This document shows positions 1-12,340 of a stretch of DNA of 64,000 bases, piece after piece. How positions within the stretch are numbered: the first letter of the stretch is position 1; each line of letters begins with the position of its first letter. The stretch covers positions 1 to 64,000 of the forward strand of contig JABYQS010000131.1 of NCBI GenBank assembly GCA_022592435.1, in the 5' to 3' direction. Origin of the DNA: Cerioporus squamosus (taxonomy: Eukaryota > Basidiomycota > Agaricomycetes > Polyporales > Polyporaceae). Under the pieces are notes generated by a model. It saw only the letters and a program-made list of their open reading frames with translations, was not told where the DNA came from and did no database searches. The position numbers were made by a program, and so were the translations under genes.

Positions 1-1579
1 TGCTCTGCAGGCCCGCGGCCTCCATCTGCGACCTATGGTGGACTCGAACGTCCAGGTCGTCGATGTTGATCATGAGGGCATTGATGAATATGATGTTGGA
101 TAGCTACGCAGACGCGTCAGGAGGGCGAACGGCGAGAACATGCAAGACGCATACCGTGTAGTCATTCAGCGAGGGATCTATCCCGCCATGCCTCTTGACT
201 TCGTCGCTTGCGCCGACAAGGGTACCCATTTTGCCGCGTCCAGCGAGGGCGATCTCCAAGGACTTGAACCAGTATCCATATGGGTTACCTGCTTCGTTGT
301 TGGCAGCACTGAGGGCTTCGAGGGCGCTGACGACAAGATGGTGATTCGCGCCATCGTTGTAGTACTCGAGGAAACAGAGGAGGTCCAGAAGAATCTTGCG
401 AGTCGGGAGATGTGGCGTATTGAGAGCGGACGCTATTTGCGCCAGGATCGTCGGATGACTGAGCGCGTCATTGGCGGCGAACTGGGTTCGGTGTCAACAA
501 TCAAGAAAGCATAGGCCCAAGTTCCCGCCATGACCAAGATGGCGGTCCTCCCCACACCGTACGCGGCATACTGGCCGCCGACGCCGTTGAAACAGGGGGC
601 GGGCGTAGCAGAGAGCGCGCCTTCGCACACCTGTCCCCGGCGGACGCGCGCGTGAAAGCTGTCATAGCACCGGCGGACGGCAACAGCTGCCAAGTGAAAC
701 AACGAGCGAGCATGCCGGGGAAGACATGCAACGCGACGAATGTGGTGCAGCGGGGTCATGGCAGGAATGCTGATTGAGGCCACGTACCTGATGGTTCAAT
801 ATCTGCTTGAGGCACTTTGCGACCTCGTACTCGAGCTCGATGTCCTCCTTGCGCCTGGGTCGGGGTCAAAGAGTGGGCGAGGGGAGGAATGAGAGCGAGC
901 GCACCTCTGTACACCCTTCCTGCTGATACTCTGGAGAGCCTGGCCGAGTACGGAGGTTCCTTGGATCTCGACGAAATGGCGGAACCAACTGGGTATCGAT
1001 CGGAGGTTAGACAGGGCGGGTGAGAAGGGCGGAAGATACGTGCCTCATCTCCTTGCTGCGTAGGGAGACCTGGAGACTGGAGGCCTGCTTTGGCGTGATG
1101 GTCCTGTCCATGAACTTCTTGATGTACCACTCGGGGGTGCCCTCTGAGAAGGGAGCAGCAGCCTGGCCCGAGTCTGTCTGCCTGCGGGCCTGCTCCTCGC
1201 GCCTGCGCTCCTCGCCCCAGCGCATCTGCTCGTCGTTGTAGACGATGTGCCACTTCTGGTCGATGGAGAGATGTGGGATGTCGTCCAGCCCGCGCATGCG
1301 CATGATGTTCTCGAAGAGCATCTCGATTTCCTCGTCATTTTCTGGCCGGGGAAAGGAGAACTCCTCGTTGGGGGCGTGGTGCTTGTAGAGATTGGAGAGG
1401 TGGTGGTGGTGTGGCTCGAAGGGGGATATGGAGGGGGCATAGCGGGAGCCGCGAGTGGACTCTGAGCGTGTAGTGGCGACAGAGGCCCCGGAGAGCGGGC
1501 GCGAGCGGTCAGCAGCATCCTGTGCGACGATGGAGGACTGGCGGGGCCTGTTCCTGCGTTTTCCAAAGAGCGTTTCCAT
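1..1579 (-). CDS. BNI1: Diaphanous-related formin, N-terminal part (3' end outside window)
   Basis: Formins nucleate and elongate unbranched actin filaments at growing tips and septa; this is the Rho-GTPase-binding/FH3 regulatory half. Exons on the minus strand: 1579-1040, 847-788, 481-155 and 103 to the edge, all joined in phase 0 with GT-AG borders. Telling motifs are HLSIDQKWHIVYNDEQ, GTPEWYIKKFMD and ITPKQASSLQVSLRS in exon 1, an EYEVAKCLKQIL helix in exon 2, PHLPTRKILLDLLCFLEYYN and ALEALSAANNEAGNPYGYWF in exon 3, and NALMINIDDLDVRVHHRSQM at the edge. The Met at 1579 precedes a short Ser/Arg-rich leader. The FH1 and FH2 actin domains must lie beyond position 1. It is divergent from the phosphatase gene at 1937. 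The similarity is to Bni1/SepA/Cdc12-type fungal formins; the symbol is by family, not by tested orthology. Confidence 0.9.
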
Positions 1580-1936
1580 GGCTTGGGGGTGTGTAGTGAG
1601 CGTGCGTGCGGCCGGGGACTGGGGCCAGGGCGGGAGAGGTCAGCAGCGACGGGCTGATGCACGCCGACAGAGATAGCGTGTGGGCACAGAGAGACTAGGC
1701 GGGCATGCGGCGGTCGTCACGCACGCATCGACGTCGGCAGAGCGGCGGGCGAGGTGGGCGTCGGGACTGGGGCGCACAGTCCGAGTCTGAGGCTGAGGTG
1801 CAGATCCCGCGCGGTTGCAATCGCCCAGAATGGAAGCCCACGCACGCGAGCAGCAGTGATGTCAACGAGCCCCGAGTCCGACGCCGTCCCCCGACGCTGC
1901 CACGACGCCCTCGACGACCAGCCACGACCACGCGCC
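1580..1936. promoter_or_regulatory. Shared upstream region of formin and PhoD-type phosphatase
   Basis: This 357-base stretch separates two divergently transcribed starts and must hold both promoters. It is GC-rich; I see no clear TATA box. An in-frame upstream ATG for the phosphatase lies at 1859. Confidence 0.5.
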
Positions 1937-4468
1937 ATGTCGGCCTCCACGGCCACCGCAAACTCTGCCATCTCTACCCTATACCGCATCCTAGTCTACC
2001 TCTTCCTCGAAGTCGTAAGTCCTCCCTCTCTCTCCCCGACTCCGACTCACCGCCGCCCCAGCTCCCAAAAAGCGAACTCAAGTACATTATCCCCGCACTA
2101 TATCTCGCCTACGCCGCCACCCTCCACGCCGCGACGCCCCTCTTCACCCATGTAGTCGCCATCCAGGAGGAGAAGGTCGTCGTTGAGGAACAGAAGCCAG
2201 AAAAGAACGGCGACGTCGTAACAGACGTCACCATCTCAGAGACCACCATCGTCGCACCAGTCACAGAGCCCCTCGACGTGAGTCTTCTCTCTGTTGCATA
2301 TCTCGACATTGCTCACCACCCTTGCAGTGGAAGTCTGCACTCAAATCAATCATCTTCTCCGTCCCCTCCCTGTCCCGCCCTCCGCTACGCCAACCTAGCT
2401 ATCAACACCCTCCTCCTCCTCGCCGTCGCAGAGTTCCTGCTCGTCCCCTACTTTGACGATGCTTCCGGCGTTGTCTTCACTCGCGTCGGTGCCCTCTACC
2501 CCGACGCAGCCAAGATCGTCGTCCGCTACCCTCCTACCACCAACGCAACCGAGAACCTCGTCCGCCTCTCCTGGCGCCAGGTCAATACAAAGGGTCCCAC
2601 CGACGCGCCCTGGCGCGAGGGGCCCCTTGCAAACCTCACTGCCGAGTCCGACTGGGTCACCACCGTCCGCCTGCCCGGTCTCTGGCCCAGCACCACCTAT
2701 GAATGTAAGCCCTGCTCTTCTCTGCGCTCTATCTTCCCTCACCCGCTCGTCCGCAATCAGACAGGTTCGAGGACCTCAACAACACCGTCCTCCCCTACCC
2801 CGCAGACCCCATCCGCTTCCATACCTTCCCCGACTCTCGTCTCTACAGCGGCTCCAACTTCCGCTTCCTTGCTTCTTCATGCATGACGCCCAATTTCCCT
2901 TATGCTCCCTTCCAGTCCCGCAGGATCAAGGGTTTCGACATCCTCGCAGACACTCTCTGGCCCAAGTCCGCATCCACTGCTGCTGTGGTGCCTGCAGTGC
3001 TCGCGTCTAGCTCCTCAGCGCACCCCTCCGAGTCCGCTTCTGACGCCGAGGCCACTGCGGAGACGACTGCTGAGAATGTCACGGTCCCTGTCATGAACGT
3101 CACTGAACCACTCGCTCCTGAGAAGTCCGAACCTCCGACAGAGTTCATGATCTTCCTCGGAGACTTCATCTATGCTGACGTCCCCGTCTACTATGGTGAC
3201 GATCAGGAGGCATACCGTCGCTTCTACCGCCGCAACTACAACAGTCCGAGCTTCCGCAAGGTGTACGAGCGCCTTCGTGAGTTCCATACGTTGCACACGA
3301 CTCACGTGCGACATGTGCTGATGACCACTTGCAGCAATCTTCCATACTTACGACGATCATGAGGTGATTAGCCAGACCGCGCCATAATGCGCCCCATCAC
3401 TCACCTGTCCGCAGATCATCAACAACTACGTAGGAGAAGGAAACGACACCAAAGGCCCCTTCCCGAGCGCCTCAAACGCATTCGAGCTCTACAACGCCAA
3501 CGCAAACTTCGACTCACCTGCTGAGGGCCAGTACTACTACGACTTCCGCTATGGCGACGCTGCCTTCTTCGTCATGGACACGCGCAGGTACCGCTCCGAT
3601 ATCACAGTCGGCGACCCCACCACCCACAGCATGCTCGGCGACCAGCAGCTTGCCGCCATGTACAACTGGCTCGGCAAGGTTCGTACCAACTTACCTCACT
3701 ACTATGTGTGTACTTATGCGTGCACTCTGCCAGGTTAACCAAACCGCCGTCTTCAAGTTTATCGTGACTTCCGTGCCCTTCACCTCCCTCTGGACGTACG
3801 AGGGCCCCGTCGAGACCTGGGCCGGCTTCCCCGCCGAGAAGGCCGCACTCCTCAGTGCCTTACACACCGTCCCGAACGTCATCATACTCTCCGGTGACCG
3901 CCACGAGTTCGCCGCGATCGAGTTCGAGGCGGGCGACTGGGGCCACAACGTGCTCGAGATCTCGACGAGCCCGCTGAGCATGTTCTATGTGCCCTTCATC
4001 CGCACGCTGCTCCCGCGGAGTGAGGAAGTCGTGAACAAGACGCGTGAGGAGGTCATCGTTCACGAGGACGGGAGCAAGGAGGTCCTCCAATATGTGGTGG
4101 AGGTGCCCAAGGAGAAGGTCCTCAAGTACATCGCCGAGGGGAACTACAAGTGGTACGACCCTTCCTTTTCCGAAGTCTAAACATCTAAGACTGATTTGCC
4201 CTCGATAGGTCCTGGATTGAGGTCGACACGAAGGACCACCAGCACCCCGTCGTGAATGTGGACATCATGATTGACGGCAAGTCCGCCTACAAGTGCGTCT
4301 GCGCCATTGCTTCCCTGTTGGTCCCCAGACTAACGTATCTATATCTAGGATGGAGGTCATCGGCAAGCCGGTCAAGCTGCAGCTGTCCACTGCGCTCGGC
4401 GCGTTCGTCCCTCAGTCGTTCAAGGCATGCTGGACCGCATCGGTCTCAAGCCGAGCAAGTGGTTCTAG
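1937..4468 (+). CDS. Membrane-anchored PhoD-type metallophosphatase
   Basis: A phosphatase of the PhoD/alkaline-phosphatase-D type (calcineurin-like metal-dependent fold). Exons: 1937-2014, 2062-2277, 2328-2704, 2761-3276, 3335-3363, 3415-3678, 3734-4152, 4209-4292, 4349-4468; about 700 aa. Metal-site motifs visible: FLGDFIYAD, HTYDDHEIINNY and SGDRHEF. Two N-terminal hydrophobic stretches (ALYLAYAATLHAATPLF and LAINTLLLLAVAEFLL) suggest membrane anchoring with the catalytic part on one side. Two frame breaks are needed: one surplus base near the CCCC run at 2363-2366 and one missing base at the GG of 4424-4425, after which the frame ends in KPSKWF-stop at 4466-4468. Uncorrected, the last exon reads on to about 4496. 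Met at 1859 is an alternative in-frame start; 1937 was preferred because it directly precedes the first hydrophobic region. Confidence 0.85.
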
Positions 4469-4884
4469 TTCTCTAGATTTGCGCGTCAAGACATAGACGA
4501 CCTCCTTCGATCTTGGATACCTTCCTACGCTCGTCCACCCATACCTTGCATATACGTCGCGGTGTACTGTAGTTGTCTCGTGAAGCATAGTGATGTGCGA
4601 TAGATACTCATTCGTGAATTGCGGAGTGGACGTGGACATGGAGCGTAGAATTGTACTTGTTTCCGTTGCTGCTGTGCTCATGAGACAGACGAACATTGTA
4701 TGTTACGCTACGTTCAGCCTCCTAACGAAATCTACTGCTCTCGAAACGCGAATGCCGAGTTGGCCGCCAAACCACCGGGTGCTAGCCGACACCGCCACTG
4801 GGGTTGTGTGGACGTTGCCGCCGCCGGGAGAGCGAGCGTGTGGATCGTGCGGCCATCGCAGGCTGATCTGGTCCGATTGCGCAG
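4469..4884. other. Intergenic: phosphatase 3' end and aminopeptidase promoter
   Basis: No gene, RNA or repeat is seen between the two co-directional genes. Short open frames here have no recognisable content. Confidence 0.5.
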
Positions 4885-7800
4885 ATGAGGTCTTCCACCC
4901 GTGTTCTCCGCCACGTCCCCCGTTCTTCTCCCACCGCCCCAGGGCCCTCGTCCGCAGCGATCTCCGCATCGTCCAACGCCACAAAGTCGCTCTCAGGCAC
5001 CAGCTCGCCCTCCCCCGCGCGCTCCTCGCACACTAACCAGAAAAGACTAGCCTTCGCACGGGCTGCCCCGCTCCTGCACACCAGACACTGCTCCCTTGCA
5101 GCCCACCCGCTCACCATGTCTGCCTCTGCGCCCCAAGCTGCCCAGCAGGACTACAGGCTCCCGACGGACGTGAAGCCCGTCCACTACAACGTCACCGTCT
5201 GGACTGACCTCGCTAACTCCACCTTCGAGGGTGTCGTGCACATCGAGTATGCGCCTCCCAGTAGCATCCCCACGCGTCGCAGAACTCGCTAACGTGTTCC
5301 TCACGCTAATGCAGTGTCCACGTCAACAAGGAGACGTCCACTCTCGTCCTCAACACCGCCAACCTAGAGCTCGGCGACGTCTCTCTCCAGTCTGACGCGC
5401 TTGGCAGCGTTCAGTCTGCAGCCAGCACACGGTTCGACGACGCGAACGAGCGCGGCATCTTCTCCTTCGAGAAGGCGCTGCCTGCCGCCTCCAACGCCCG
5501 CCTCTCGCTGTCCTTCAAGGGCCCCCTGACCGCCGACTTGCTGGGCTACTACCGTTCCACTGGCGGCAAGGATGGTGAGCTCCCCTATGCGCTCACGCAG
5601 TTCGAGGTGAGGTGTCCCTTCGCAGCCTCACGTGTAATAAGTATAACCATGCTAACGTACGACTGGGATGCATCGTGTAGCCCACGGCCGCTAGGAGGGC
5701 ATTCCCGTGCTGGGACGAGCCTCTCCTCAAGGCTACCTTCGCCGTCACCCTCGTCTCTCGCGTCAACTCGGTCAATCTGAGCAACATGCCCGCCATCTCG
5801 GAAGAGGTGTACAAGCCCGAGAGCGCCGACAAGGATTCGTGGCTTGCGAAGAAGATGGCGACCTTGCCGGACGCGGGGCAATGGAAGGTCACCAAATTCG
5901 AGACCACGCCTCCTGTAACGATAAGAACTCCTCACTTTGTTCATCATTGACTGACACATCTGCTTAGGTTTCGACCTACCTTGTGGCGTACGCGAATGGA
6001 CCGTTCGAGTACCTCGAGAGCTCGTACAAGAGCCCGCTCAGCGGCAAAGTCCGCCCTCTGCGCATCTACGGTGAGTATTCCAAAGAGCAATGCAACCGAA
6101 GCAATCCTGAACGGCCCACCCAGCCACTCCCGATGTCATCTCCCAGGCGCAGTTCGCGCTGGACGTCAAGCGTATGGTCCTTCCGCTGTATGAAGAGGTC
6201 TTCGACATCGAATACCCTCTGCCCAAGCTTGACACACTGGTGGTACGTATCACCTGATGACGACGTCCTCCTCCGGTTGACCTTCCGACTAGGCGAGCGA
6301 CTTCGACTCCGGCGCCATGGAGAACTGGGTGATTGCCTTCTCGCGACTCTCGCATGTCCGCGATATTGACAAAGCGGGGCTTTAGGGTCTCATCACCGGC
6401 CGAACACAAGCGTTCCTTCTGGACCCTACCTCGGCAGATATCGTCTCGAAGCAGAACATCGCCGGCACTCAGAGCCATGAAGTCGCACATATGTGGTACG
6501 TGTCTGTATGACTCCGAGGCTAGGAGTGCATAGCGAAGTGTTGTACAGGTTCGGGAACATCACGACCATGGAGTGGTGGGATAATCTCTACCTGAACGAA
6601 GGTAAACATGCGCGTTTGTGTCCCCGTCATAGTACGCTCAAACCTTCTTTCAGGTTTCGCGACCCTGGTATGTTGACAGTTACTCAGAAGAGAGGTAGCA
6701 CCTCCAAACTCACATGCATTCAGGTGGGAGAGAAGATCATCCTTGGTATGCCACCCTGGAGTCATTCTATCTGTACCTTCCGCTGATCCCATCGTAGACA
6801 AGTACGTCGACGAAATCTGCATAGCATCCTGAGTCTCAATAGCGACCCAGGGTCTTCCCCGAGTGGAAGCTTGATGCAGACTTCGTGATACAACACTTCT
6901 ATCGCGCCCGTGCTCTTGACGCCAAGCTATCATCACATCCCGTCGAAGTCGAGTGTCCCGACGCCAACATGATCAACCAGGTACGTGGTGTGCAGCATTA
7001 ACCCGTCGAGTGCACTGATCACGTTCCTGCAGATCTTTGACAGCTTGTCATATGCGAAGGCAGCTTCGGGTATGTTACGCGCGACTCAGAGGCACGTCTC
7101 TCTCATCTTCATCTGAAACTTGCTAGTGCTTCGAATGCTGGCGAGCTATGTCGGGGAGGACCGCTTCCTCAAGGGTGTTTCCATCTACCTGAAGAAGCAC
7201 ATGTACAAGAACAGCGTCACGAAGGACCTCTGGGAGGGTATCCAAGCTGCCACGGGTGTGTGATGCCTAGACGATTATGAGGACCTCCCCAGCGTCTGAC
7301 ACGGATGTCGCAGGTCTCGATATTCCAAAAATGATGGACAACTGGGTGAAGAAGGTATGTGGACGCGAAAACAACCAACAAAATGATATCGTTCACCCGC
7401 GCTCTTAGATCGGCTACCCCGTCGTGACCGTCACGGAGAAGGACGACGGGATCCACGTGCGGCAAGACAGGTTCCTCGAGACCGGTCCTGCAGACCCCAA
7501 GGACAATGAGACGATCTGGTGCGTGCTTCACAATCTGTCGGCATTCCCCGTGTTGACCATTCGCTGTGCCCCAGGACTATCCCCTTAAGCCTCATATCAG
7601 TCTCCCAGGATGGCAAAGCTATCATCAACAAGAGCTCCTCCTGGACGAACGCGAGAAGTTCATACCTCTTGATACCAGCAAGCCCTTCAAGCTCAACGCG
7701 GACACTACCGGCTTCTGTGAGTGCTACACGCATATGCATGCGAACGTGCCGTTGACATATCATCAGACGCTACGCAATACTCGGCGGAGCGGCTTGTCAA

Positions 7801-9198
7801 GCTCGGCGAGCAAGCTGCAGCCAAGGATTCGCCCTTCTCCCTCACAGACAGGATCGGCCTCGTTTCGGATGCACTCGCGCTTGCCAAGGCCGGCTACACT
7901 CCTGTCAGCAGTGCCCTGGGGCTCATCAATGCACTCCGCGAGGAGAAAGAGCGTATGTTCCTACGAGGATATGGCCGCCCTTTCCAGCAACGTTAACGAC
8001 ATTATAGACCTGGTATGGGGCGCCATCGCCTCGAACCTCAGCACAATCGTCTCCACGTGGTGGGAGAACCCGCACGTTGTTGGGATGCTGAATGCATTCA
8101 GGAGAGTAGGTATCCCCACACGCTCACTTATGTTCCCTCCTACTGACCGCGCATATCAGGAGTTGTTCGTACCGCTCGTCAAGAAGTACGGCTTCGACTA
8201 TTCAGAATCCGACTCGTATGACGTCCAGCAATTGCGTACGACCGCGATAGAACAGGCTGCCGATGCAGACGATCCGTGGTACGTCCCGTACCGTGTACAT
8301 CGGTTACAAGACAAGCTCAACCCCACATAGGGTCGTGGACGAGCTGAGGAGCCGCTTTGACCACCTACTCAAGACTGGCGACGACTCCAAGATTCCCAGC
8401 GACCTAACTAGCATTACCTTCAAAATTGTATGTATCGTGCGCATACCTGAGTCTGGAAAAGATACTCACGCGATACCAGGCCGTGCGGAAAGGTGGCCGA
8501 CCGGAGTGGGAGCTAGTACGGAACATCGCGGCCAAGGCCAAGAACCCTTCTCAGGGCTTTCAGCAATGCGGGCGATGGGGGCAACTCAGGACCTGAGTCT
8601 CGCAGAAGAGACGTTCAAATTCATCCTCGAAGATGCTAGGGATCAGGACACGTTCTACTACGCCGGCGGACTCATGAGGAATTTCGCTACAAGGCGGTTC
8701 CTTGCCGAGAAGTTCAAGGAACACTTAGCCGCCGTACGTCCCCTGCCTCTGCGCATATCACCTCGTATTTGAGCGGCAACTGTATCACAGTTCGAGAAGC
8801 GTTACGCTGGGGCCTTCACGATTCTCATCCGTTGGGTTGAGGTGAGGAACTTTCGTCTTCTTTGCGCGATTGCGGTAGCTGAAGGGTTTCAATACAGACT
8901 TCGTTTATGGGACTAGCATCCGAGAAAGACTACGAGGAGACCGCCGCGTTCTTCAAGGTGAGCGGTCCATGTTCTGCACGTCCCTGTTTCGCGCACCCAC
9001 AATGCTTTGCAGGACAAGGACACCTCAAAGTACGACATGGCTCTCAACCAGGCGCTTGATTCGATCAAGTCTCGTGCGGCGTGGGTGAAGGTAATGTATT
9101 CACTCCCGAGACAGACTAGGAGATACTGACGGCATTACATCCAGCGCTCAACAGACGAGCTCACGAAGTGGTTGGAGCAACGAGAATCAAAAATCTGA
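4885..9198 (+). CDS. APE2: M1-family zinc aminopeptidase (Ape2/puromycin-sensitive type)
   Basis: Removes N-terminal amino acids from peptides. Zinc site: SGAMENWG substrate motif in the 6293-6328 exon, HEVAHMWFGN at the 7/8 exon junction, and the downstream glutamate in NLYLNEG. The core start at 5116 (CACC-ATG) gives about 901 aa, usual for the family. An in-frame ATG at 4885 adds 77 residues with no Asp or Glu and many Arg/Ser, like a mitochondrial presequence. There are 26 exons: 5116-5246, 5315-5606, 5681-5914, 5968-6070, 6124-6242, 6293-6328, 6386-6495, 6549-6601, 6654-6667, 6724-6745, 6798-6801, 6851-6980, 7033-7069, 7127-7255, 7314-7354, 7409-7518, 7575-7716, 7767-7952, 8008-8105, 8160-8278, 8331-8427, 8480-8733, 8791-8841, 8898-8957, 9013-9090, 9145-9198. 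Frame is lost by one base near 7632 and again near 8558; both sides of each break match the family. Confidence 0.92.
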
Positions 9199-9366
9199 TC
9201 TGTACCACGTCCAGACAGTTACATATACAAGTGCAGTCGATACGTGCTATGACCTCAAAAGATGACAGCGTAGAAACAGACGAGATGATAGTTCCTATGA
9301 TATGACAGAGAACAGTCGACGCGCCCATAACCTACGACATACATTTCTTTTTGTCTGCGTCAACGC

Positions 9367-10561
9367 TCAACAGCCCATCTTGACACCGTCGTACGGGCCA
9401 ATGTGATCGCCGGTATCGCCATCGAAGATGGTCGGTACATCGCCGACAATGCACTTGTTGTCGGTGTTATCCTGGCCTGTTTGATACGACAGAGAGATCG
9501 CATGAGTGGCGATACACAGAACTCATCGAGGGACTGAACGCACCGGGACACGAACGCCAGGTATCGGAGTCGACAATGTGGATTTCACCTGAGGGATGGT
9601 GGAAACCAAGGAATTCTTCGGGAAGAATTGGTACAATGTCCTCGTTGTTGTTAATGTGCGTCACTGAGATCGGGTGCCTATCGACGTAGTTCGCGAACTC
9701 CTGGTTGCCTACACGAGGCATGCCATACCCTATGAAACGAGTGGTGATCCCGGAGATATGGAGGGGAGAAAGACAGCGTCCAAGAGTCCGATAGCAGCGC
9801 CTGCAAGTAATACGAGGCATGTCACCCTCCCTGTGCGCAGATATGATGATTCACCCACCCAGAGAGTGCCCGGTGACGGTGACCTTGTTGGTGCCAAACT
9901 TGGTGATGGCCTTGTTCACAGCTGCCAGGACGTGCGCAGCGGATCTTGACTGAGCTAATGCGAACCCGCTATGGACCATGATCTTGGGGCGGACGCCCGG
10001 GAAGAGATCCGAGTCCAAACTTTCGAGGATGATGTCCAGGTCAAGTCCAGGTCCTCTATAACGGGAAGACTAGGAACGTCAGTTACAGACGTCATGCATG
10101 TCATGGTGGGGGCACAAGGCCCCGTACGACTTACATCTCGCTGAAATCGGTCCCCTGATGGCTGACAATGACCTCATTCAAGGTAGGGTCAAACCCGACG
10201 AACCCTGTGGTGGATCTGCGGTCGGAGCCGCACTGTTATCATCGGAGATCTGGCACTATTCACATAATTGCGTTGCGTCGCCATCACCGCCGGACGCAAC
10301 GGGGACGAATTGCGGGTTGGCCTTGCAATTCTTACCGCAGTTCCACGCCAACGTCGCGGCGGGCTGGCAGTAGCCTGTGCTAGCATAGTGCGTATAGGGC
10401 AGAAACGCTGCGATCTCGTCGGCGGTGAGCTTAGTTGTGGCCGCCTGACGTTCAATCAACTCGGGCGCATGGATCGGCGCTGGGGTCGCCGTAGCACGTC
10501 CAGAGAAGAGGCCGACGGCGAGGAGTGTCACGAGAAGGTCGATCTTCACGAAGGCAAACAT
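9367..10561 (-). CDS. Secreted class-3 lipase, copy A (two frame breaks)
   Basis: An alpha/beta-hydrolase of the Rhizomucor-lipase (class 3) family, expected to act outside the cell on lipid esters. Exons 10561-10264, 10204-10135, 10069-9859, 9800-9544, 9476-9367; about 315 aa after correction. The N-terminus is a signal peptide (KIDLLVTLLAVGLFSGRATA). Nucleophile motif VTGHSLG; acid in NNNEDIVPILP; histidine in FHHPSGEIHIVD. Closest relative is copy B at 12341. Compared with B, exon 3 carries extra bases (a repeated GACCTGGAC near 10035-10052) and is one base out of frame, and exon 4 lacks one base near 9771-9776. The TATA box of B (TATAAG) is TATGAG here (about 10731-10738). It could therefore be a decaying copy, or an intact gene with sequence errors. 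Confidence 0.8.
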
Positions 10562-11597
10562 GATGATCGCGACCGTGAATGGATGAGGTCTGAAGCTTGA
10601 AGACCGGTGATCGGTGGGGGTTCGAGATCGGATGTCCTGCACAGTTGCGTAGGACTGCGGGGAGGCAGGAAGTGGCGGAGCGATCGACCGAGGGCGAGGG
10701 GCCACACAGGACGGGGCAGCAAGGCAGCCCTCTCATAGGCCTTCCAAGACCAACTCTTCCTGCCGGGCCTGACTGGCGACACAGGTACGGAGAAGTCTCT
10801 TGTGATTCGAAAAGAGGCTGTCACCCGCTCGCCGGGACATGGGAGTAAGCCTGAGCTTGGGAAGTCCCGAACGTGCAACCTGGCCGTCGTTCGTGGGCAG
10901 CGTGGCATGTACGATTGATGTCAAGGTCATGGGTCAGCCGGTCGATTCTTGCCTACCAAAAGCTAGTCAGTTCCGCCCGCTAAGATGGACATGCCATTGC
11001 GAAGTACGATGGATGGGACACTGGCCGCCGCGGAAAGCGTCGTCGGATGTGACCATGATGACCGTCATATATATATGGATGCGACGGTCGCGCGGAGATA
11101 GATGAATGATGGTATGTCAGAGGACTACATCCGAGTCCCGCGAGAGAGGGTGCTTACATCCTTCGACGAGGGTTCGAAGTCTTGGTAGGAATACTGAGAG
11201 CAACGAGGAGCAACGTTCAGGCTTTCAGCTGTCGAGCAAGTAGTTGTCCCACGACCCTCGGCTACATCCGAGTCGTTGCGAACCCAGATCTTGAGATGTA
11301 CTAGTTCTTGGCCTCCGTCCATGATAGTATTCAACTTGAATTCCATTCAACCGCCTGTAGCAGGTGCAGATGTGCTTAGTGAAACCGCCAGGGCTCTCGG
11401 CGGTAGAACGGTAGCCTGTAGAGCATCGAGGAGATCGTCCACTTCTCCAGGCTTCTCCCAGTCTTTAGTGCGGGCCTTGGCACCTCACGGCTCCAGTGCC
11501 TTGCCCGGCTCTTGGTTCACACTGCATCGACACGAAGCAGATGACCTCCATTCGCGAGGTACCGCCTCCTGTTGTAAAACCATAGTCGACAAGCTCT
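10562..11597. other. Upstream region of lipase A, duplicated sequence
   Basis: No gene seen. The stretch is the diverged counterpart of 13507-14609 and includes the degraded TATA position at about 10731-10738. A short purine-pyrimidine run (ATATATATATGG) lies near 11067-11080. Confidence 0.5.
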
Positions 11598-12161
11598 CTC
11601 ACCCAGGTAAGCTCCCAACGATTACATACCGCGGCGTCGTACGTGAAGTCCAGCAAGATCGGACAGCTGAAGGTTCAACGTACTGGATCAGATCGACGTC
11701 TCCCCGGGCCGCCGCAGCCACCACGAGGTGCTAGAATTTTCGTGCCCTGTGAGGAAGGCTGATTGCGGACAATTGAACTCTAACCCCGAGAAGATGCGCA
11801 TACCGGAAGCCTCAGCTCAGGATTCACTGGTCCAGATGCCATCGACCAAAGTCACTCGATAATGTCCCTGCGGCGGCCTGTCCCGAAGTCAGTATGTCGA
11901 GCTCTTCCATCAGAGCTGGCGGTGATACCTCTCAAGATTCCAGGTTATGAGCCGAGGAGAGCCTGCTAGCCAACTTGCGAAACGACCCTCGCCCGCTGGA
12001 ACAAGAACAAGATCGCGGACCTGTCAAGCGATTGAGCATAAGCACAACAACGATATACGTCCGAGGGAATGCCCGACAGGAGCCGCCTCGGCCATTCTGA
12101 TCTGTGCGATCACGTTCTGTACTGCAGTCTGCTGTAAAGACTGACCGAGATGTTCTGGGTT
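11598..12161 (-). pseudogene. Decayed class-3 lipase remnant (counterpart of copy C)
   Basis: This stretch aligns with the 3' half of lipase C: stop-codon region near 11600 versus 14610, the AATTGAACTCTAAC intron block near 11774 versus 14761, the CATGTCGAGC-like block near 11895 versus 14969, and the GAATGTCCCACAG-like nucleophile region near 12068 versus 15185. No open frame survives. About 110 bases are missing where lipase C has the exon with its catalytic Asp and His (14794-14962), and nothing matching the C 5' exons follows 12161. It is therefore a truncated relic and not an unrecognised working gene. Confidence 0.75.
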
Positions 12162-12340
12162 TATACAAGTGAGTAACGAAGAGACAAGACGGATGTATGA
12201 TTGATCACATGCGCTACGGTCCCGAAGTATAACAGAGTAGAACCAACCGAGATGACGGTCTCCTGACAGGAAATAGACAATACGCCCCATAGCCCGGATT
12301 GACGTTCGACTCGGGGTGGTCCGAGTCTTCGTCAAGGCCA

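Larger units (their letters stand above)
9367..12170 (-). repeat. Tandem duplication unit 1 (lipase A + upstream + lipase remnant)
   Basis: Base-level similarity with unit 2 (12341-15280) runs through lipase A, its upstream region and the lipase remnant at 11598-12161. Landmarks shared in the same order include CGAGGGCGAGGGGCCA, GGTATGTCAGAGGAC, CCAGTGCCTTGC and AATTGAACTCTAAC, at an offset of roughly 2.95-3.1 kb. Similarity was judged by eye. Confidence 0.75.

Noticed and set aside
2328..2704. Programmed ribosomal frameshifting as the cause of the frame breaks
   Set aside because: The sites share no slippery heptamer or downstream structure, differ in direction, and occur in unrelated genes.
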